Source: Ideonella sp. (GTDB lineage: Bacteria; Pseudomonadota; Gammaproteobacteria; Burkholderiales; Burkholderiaceae_C). Taken from it: 64,000 nt of DNA. Positions within the stretch are counted from its first letter, which is position 1. Each line of letters begins with the position of its first letter. Where the stretch lies: NCBI GenBank assembly GCA_015075165.1, contig JABTUY010000008.1, positions 58,331 through 122,330 of the forward strand, read 5' to 3'. The notes beneath the pieces were generated by a model. It ran no database searches, was not told the DNA's origin, and saw only the letters and a program-made list of their open reading frames with translations. Position numbers and translations under genes: made by a program. Below, in pieces: positions 60,807-64,000 of the stretch.

Positions 60807-61988
60807 TCAGGAAACCGTCGCATTCTGGTTGCGCATCCGGCTGCGCACAAGCCAGCCCAGGCACAGCGCCAGCGCCGCCATCGGCACCAGCGTGCCGAGG
60901 TTCATCGATTGCCAGCCGCCGGTGGTGACCAGCGCACCGGAGCTGAACGAGGTGATGGCCATCGTGCCGAGCACGCTGGTGTCCATCGCCGCCTGCGCGG
61001 TCGTTTTCTCGCTGGCGCGATAGGTTTCGGTGAACAGCGTCGTGCCACCGATGTAGAGAAAGTTCCAGCCGACACCGAGCGTGGCCAGCGCGCCGGCGAA
61101 ATGCATCACCTCCTGCCCCGACAGTGCGAACAGCACGCACGCCAGGTTCAGCAGCGCACCGATGACCATCACCGGCACGACGCCGACGCGCTTGATCAGC
61201 ACGCCGGTGAAGAAGCTCGGCGTGAACATCGCCAGCACATGTGCCTCGAGCACCAGCGCGGCGGCGCTGAACGGATGACCGCACTGTTGCATCGCGATCG
61301 GCGTGGCGGCCATCAGCAGGTTCATCACGCCGTAGCCGAGCGCCGCGGCGACGATGGCGACCACGAACGCCGGCTGCTTCGCCAGCTCGCGCAGCGGACG
61401 GCCGCGCTCGGCCGTCGCGCTCGCCGCGTGCAGCGGCGGGAACTCGATGCGGCGCATCAGCAGCCACGCCAGCAGCGCGACCACGATCAGCGCGATGTAG
61501 GCGCCGGTGAACGGCTGCGGCAGCGCATCGCGCGTGGCCGTGGCCAGGTTCGGCCCGACCACGCCGCCGATGATGCCGCCGGCCAGCACCCACGAGATGG
61601 CGCGCTCCTTATGGCCGTCGTCGACCACCTCGATCGCCGCGAAGCGGTACAGCTGTGCGTTGGCGTTGTAGTAGCCGGCCAGCACGGTGGCCACCAGCAA
61701 CAGGGGGAAGCTGTGGGTCCAGGCCGCCAGCGCGCACAGTGCGGCCGCCACCATCGCCACGCCGAGGCCGAGCTGGAAGCAGCGCTTGCGCCCGTACGCG
61801 CGCTGGTGCCGCGCCACCAACGGCGCGGCCAGCGCACCACCGCCGACGTAGGCCGTCAGCGGCAGCGTGGCCATCCAGCCGAGCGGCGCGAGTTGCAGCC
61901 CGACCAGGCCGTTGATGGCGATGAAGGTGACGTTGTTCGTGAAGAACAGGCCCTGGCACAAGGTGAGCAGCAGCAGGTTGCGGTTCAT
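60807..61988 (-). CDS. MFS transporter
   Basis: Major facilitator superfamily protein of 393 residues with twelve hydrophobic segments expected. The N-terminus LLLLTLCQGLFFTNNVTFIA and the loop RHQRAYGRKRCFQLG (between helices 2 and 3, the DRxGRK-like motif A) support the assignment. It resembles uncharacterised MFS proteins of Betaproteobacteria; substrate unknown. It sits 31 bp after rsmE on the same strand and is likely co-transcribed with it. Confidence 0.85.
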   Translation of the reverse strand: MNRNLLLLTLCQGLFFTNNVTFIAINGLVGLQLAPLGWMATLPLTAYVGGGALAAPLVARHQRAYGRKRCFQLGLGVAMVAAALCALAAWTHSFPLLLVATVLAGYYNANAQLYRFAAIEVVDDGHKERAISWVLAGGIIGGVVGPNLATATRDALPQPFTGAYIALIVVALLAWLLMRRIEFPPLHAASATAERGRPLRELAKQPAFVVAIVAAALGYGVMNLLMAATPIAMQQCGHPFSAAALVLEAHVLAMFTPSFFTGVLIKRVGVVPVMVIGALLNLACVLFALSGQEVMHFAGALATLGVGWNFLYIGGTTLFTETYRASEKTTAQAAMDTSVLGTMAITSFSSGALVTTGGWQSMNLGTLVPMAALALCLGWLVRSRMRNQNATVS

Positions 61989-62019
61989 GTCGGTGCAACG
62001 GTACAGCAAAGCCGGCGCT

Positions 62020-62802
62020 TCATCGCGCCGACAACGCGAACCAGGCGAGCGCTGCCAGTGGCGCGGTGTCGGCGCGCAGCACGCGCGCGCCGAGCGAATG
62101 GCCAACGAACCCGGCCGCGCGTGCGGCCGCCTGCTCGGCCGCGGTGAAGCCGCCTTCGGGGCCGCTGAGCACGCACAGCGCGGTCGCACCACGCGGCGAC
62201 GACGATGGCGCACCCGTTGACGGCTGCGAAGACGCCGCGTCGGCACACCGCGGCGGCCACGGCGCCGCGTCGTCGTCGAGGCTGAGCAGGCAGCGCGTGT
62301 CGTCGGCCGCCGGGGGCAGGCCCTGCAACCATTCGCGCAGCGGCAGCGGCTCGGCCACCTCGGGCACGCGGTTGCGGCCGCATTGCTCGCACGCGGCCAC
62401 CGCCACGGCGCGCCAATGCTCGGCCTTGCGCTGCGCACGCTCGCCGGCCACGCGCAGCACCGAGCGCTCGCACACCAGCGGTTGCAGCCGCGCGGCACCC
62501 AGCTCGGTGGCCTTCTCGATCAGCGCATCCATGCGCTCGTTGGCCGGCATGCCGACCGCGAGCGTCACCGCTCGCGACAGTTCGCGCTCCACCGGCTCGT
62601 GGTGCAGCGTGCGCGCACGCACCTCGCGGCGCGAGATCGCGGTGATCGCCGCGGTCCATTGGCCGCCGCGGCCATCGAACAGCACCAGCGCATCGCCCGG
62701 CTGCAGCCGCAGCACCTGCGCATGGCGCGTGCCGTTGGCGCCGAGCGCCAGCTCCATGCCGGGCGCCAGCGAGTGAACGACGTGGATGCGTGGCGCGGGC
62801 AT
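62020..62802 (-). CDS. rsmE: 16S rRNA (uracil1498-N3)-methyltransferase
   Basis: Methylates U1498 of 16S rRNA. 260 residues, SPOUT fold. The N-terminal PUA-like domain starts MPAPRIHVVHSLAPGMELAL; the knot carries LSGPEGGFTAAEQ and LGARVLRADTAPLAAL, the SAM-binding residues. Before the knot is an extra Ser/Pro/Ala-rich loop of about 25 residues (PRCADAASSQPSTGAPSS). The region upstream to fadD is filled by a composite repeat. Confidence 0.94.
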   Translation of the reverse strand: MPAPRIHVVHSLAPGMELALGANGTRHAQVLRLQPGDALVLFDGRGGQWTAAITAISRREVRARTLHHEPVERELSRAVTLAVGMPANERMDALIEKATELGAARLQPLVCERSVLRVAGERAQRKAEHWRAVAVAACEQCGRNRVPEVAEPLPLREWLQGLPPAADDTRCLLSLDDDAAPWPPRCADAASSQPSTGAPSSSPRGATALCVLSGPEGGFTAAEQAAARAAGFVGHSLGARVLRADTAPLAALAWFALSAR

Positions 62803-63035
62803 TTCGATGAGAGTGTCCCATGTGCAGGACCTGCGCCGCTCCAGCGGCGCACCCCCAGGTGAACGCCGCGGATCTGGCTTCGCCAGGCCGCCGACGTGCC
62901 TTGCAGGCCGCGCCGAGCCTGGAGGGCTCGGCCGCTCACCAGGCGTGAAAGGTCCACCGGACCTTTCACGTCCGGGCTCACCGCCCTCGAGGGGGGAGCG
63001 CCCGCTAGGGCGCTTCGGGGGTGGGCCTCTCCCTC
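62803..63035 (-). repeat. Composite dispersed palindromic repeat between fadD and rsmE
   Basis: Read on the minus strand it starts CCCACCCCCGAAGCGCCC (overlapping the fadD stop), has CCCCCCTCGAGGG, is then interrupted by two perfect hairpins (GTGAAAGGTCC/GGACCTTTCAC at 62945-62969; GCCGAGCC/GGCTCGGC at 62912-62932), and resumes with TGGCGAAGCCAGATCCGCGG as in the copies at 18.0 and 24.7 kb. It looks like one element carrying an insertion of about 90-100 bp. Confidence 0.75.
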
Positions 63036-64000
63036 AGCTCGCGGCGCAAGATCTTGCCGACCGGCGTCTTCGGCAGTTCGGTGCGGAACTCCACCACCTT
63101 GGGCCGCTTGTAGCCGGTGAGGTTGGCTTCGCAGTACGCGCGCACGTCGGCCTCGGTCAGCTCGGGGTCTTTCTTGACGATGACCAGTTTGACCGCCTCG
63201 CCCGTCTTCTCGTCGGGCACGCCGACCACGGCGCATTCGAGCACGCCGGGGCAGTTGGCCACGACCTCCTCGACCTCGTTCGGGTAGACGTTGAAGCCGC
63301 TCACCAGCACCATGTCCTTCTTGCGGTCCACGATCTTGAAGTAGCCGCGCTCGTCCATCACGCCCACGTCGCCGGTCTTGAAGTAGCCGTCCGCCGTCAT
63401 GACCTTGGCGGTCTCGTCGGGGCGCTGCCAGTAGCCGGCCATGACCTGTGGGCCCTTGATGGCGATCTCGCCGGGCTGGCCCAGTTCGGTGACGGTGTTG
63501 CCCTCGTCGTCCAGCAGCTTCATGGAGGTGCTGGGCAGGGGCACGCCGATGGTGCCGGTGAACTCGGTGCTGGTGGTCGGGTTGCAGCTGGCCGAGGGGC
63601 TGGTCTCCGACAGGCCGTAGCCCTCGCAGATCGGGCAGCCCGTCTTCTCCAGCCAGAGCTTGGCCACGGCGCCCTGCACCGCCATGCCGCCGCCCACGGA
63701 GACCTTGAGGTTCTTCCAGTTGACGGTGTTGAAGTCAGGATGATTGGCCAGACCGTTGAACAGCGTGTTGACGGCCGGGAAGCTGTGGAAGGTGTGCTTG
63801 GACAGCTCCTTGAGCACGGCAGGCAGGTCGCGCGGATTGGGAATCAGGATGGTCTTGCCCCCGGTGCGCATGGACAGCATCATGTTCACCGTGAACGCGA
63901 AGATGTGGTAGAGCGGCAGCGCGCAAATGCTGGTGGGCTGCTCGCCGGCCGGCACCTTCTTCATCACGGGTTCGTTCCAGACCTCGGACTGCAGCACGTT
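63005..64000 (-). CDS. fadD: Long-chain fatty acid-CoA ligase (5' partial)
   Basis: Activates fatty acids to acyl-CoA for beta-oxidation. The visible 331 residues are the C-terminal part; the frame continues past base 64000 (Asn before the GTG at 63997). GYGLSETSPSASCNP is the ATP/AMP signature, YFKTGDVGVMDERGYFKIVD the second motif and KDMVLVSGFNVYPNEVEEV the fatty-acyl-CoA synthetase signature; LPKTPVGKILRRELRE holds the catalytic Lys. The last residues (PTPEAP) and the stop come from the dispersed repeat. GC content seems lower (about 57-67 percent in several lines) than in most neighbours. Confidence 0.93.
   Translation of the reverse strand, partial: NVLQSEVWNEPVMKKVPAGEQPTSICALPLYHIFAFTVNMMLSMRTGGKTILIPNPRDLPAVLKELSKHTFHSFPAVNTLFNGLANHPDFNTVNWKNLKVSVGGGMAVQGAVAKLWLEKTGCPICEGYGLSETSPSASCNPTTSTEFTGTIGVPLPSTSMKLLDDEGNTVTELGQPGEIAIKGPQVMAGYWQRPDETAKVMTADGYFKTGDVGVMDERGYFKIVDRKKDMVLVSGFNVYPNEVEEVVANCPGVLECAVVGVPDEKTGEAVKLVIVKKDPELTEADVRAYCEANLTGYKRPKVVEFRTELPKTPVGKILRRELRERPTPEAP

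Overview
The window is about 64 kb of very GC-rich DNA (roughly 70 percent by eye) packed with genes on both strands. The gene set and orders (metX-metW, lptA-lptB-rpoN, lptD-surA-rsmA, purB-pyrF, a class-2 PyrF, a stand-alone RlmL-like methyltransferase) and the intergenic palindromic repeats point to a betaproteobacterium of the order Burkholderiales, perhaps of the Rubrivivax/Leptothrix/Methylibium type; the genus is inference. It looks like ordinary chromosome: I see no rRNA, tRNA, CRISPR array, integrase or transposase.

Layout. 1-3.5 kb: the end of malic enzyme maeB, then a secreted barnase-type RNase with its barstar-type inhibitor, behind a promoter that carries a perfect palindrome. 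3.5-9.5 kb: rsmA-surA-lptD (rRNA methylation and outer-membrane biogenesis) and the divergent sugar kinase amgK; pdxA and murU are not beside their usual partners. 9.5-15.6 kb: M20 peptidase plus lipase-like hydrolase, a dienoyl-CoA isomerase-like gene, an acetyltransferase and metX-metW. 15.6-19.3 kb: a TetR regulator leading an efflux-type ABC operon. 19.4-23.2 kb: an NTF2-like protein, a membrane-anchored GOGAT-like FMN protein, an orphan NarL-type regulator with a pseudo-receiver, and a glutathione S-transferase.

23.4-36.9 kb is the most coherent block: a nucleoside-use divergon. One arm (minus strand) encodes a BMP-type nucleoside ABC importer (binding protein, double ATPase, two permeases) followed by homologues of the fungal URC uracil-catabolism proteins (Urc1, a GTP cyclohydrolase II homologue; Urc4/DUF1688), uracil phosphoribosyltransferase and cytosine deaminase. 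The other arm (plus strand) encodes cytidine deaminase, purine nucleoside phosphorylase, deoxyribose-phosphate aldolase and thymidine phosphorylase. Together they could import nucleosides, split them, feed the pentoses to central metabolism and route pyrimidine bases through UMP to the URC ring-opening route.

37-48 kb: purB, pyrF, a two-subunit molybdenum hydroxylase, an M14 carboxypeptidase, a geranylgeranyl-reductase-family oxidoreductase and malate synthase G. 48-54 kb: haloacid dehalogenase with divergent LysR, a DUF2214 membrane protein, PsiF, a Ser/Thr kinase with a cyclic-nucleotide-binding-like tail, argS and a SPOR protein. 55-64 kb: dsbA, lptA-lptB-rpoN-RlmL-like, yidB, an MFS transporter, rsmE and the 3' part of an acyl-CoA ligase (fadD) that runs off the window.

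A recurring theme is a family of palindromic repeats of about 50-100 bp placed immediately after stop codons inside operons (near 18.0, 24.7, 41.8 and 63.0 kb) and sometimes translated: as the C-terminal tails of MetX and FadD, and probably as an in-frame insert in malate synthase.
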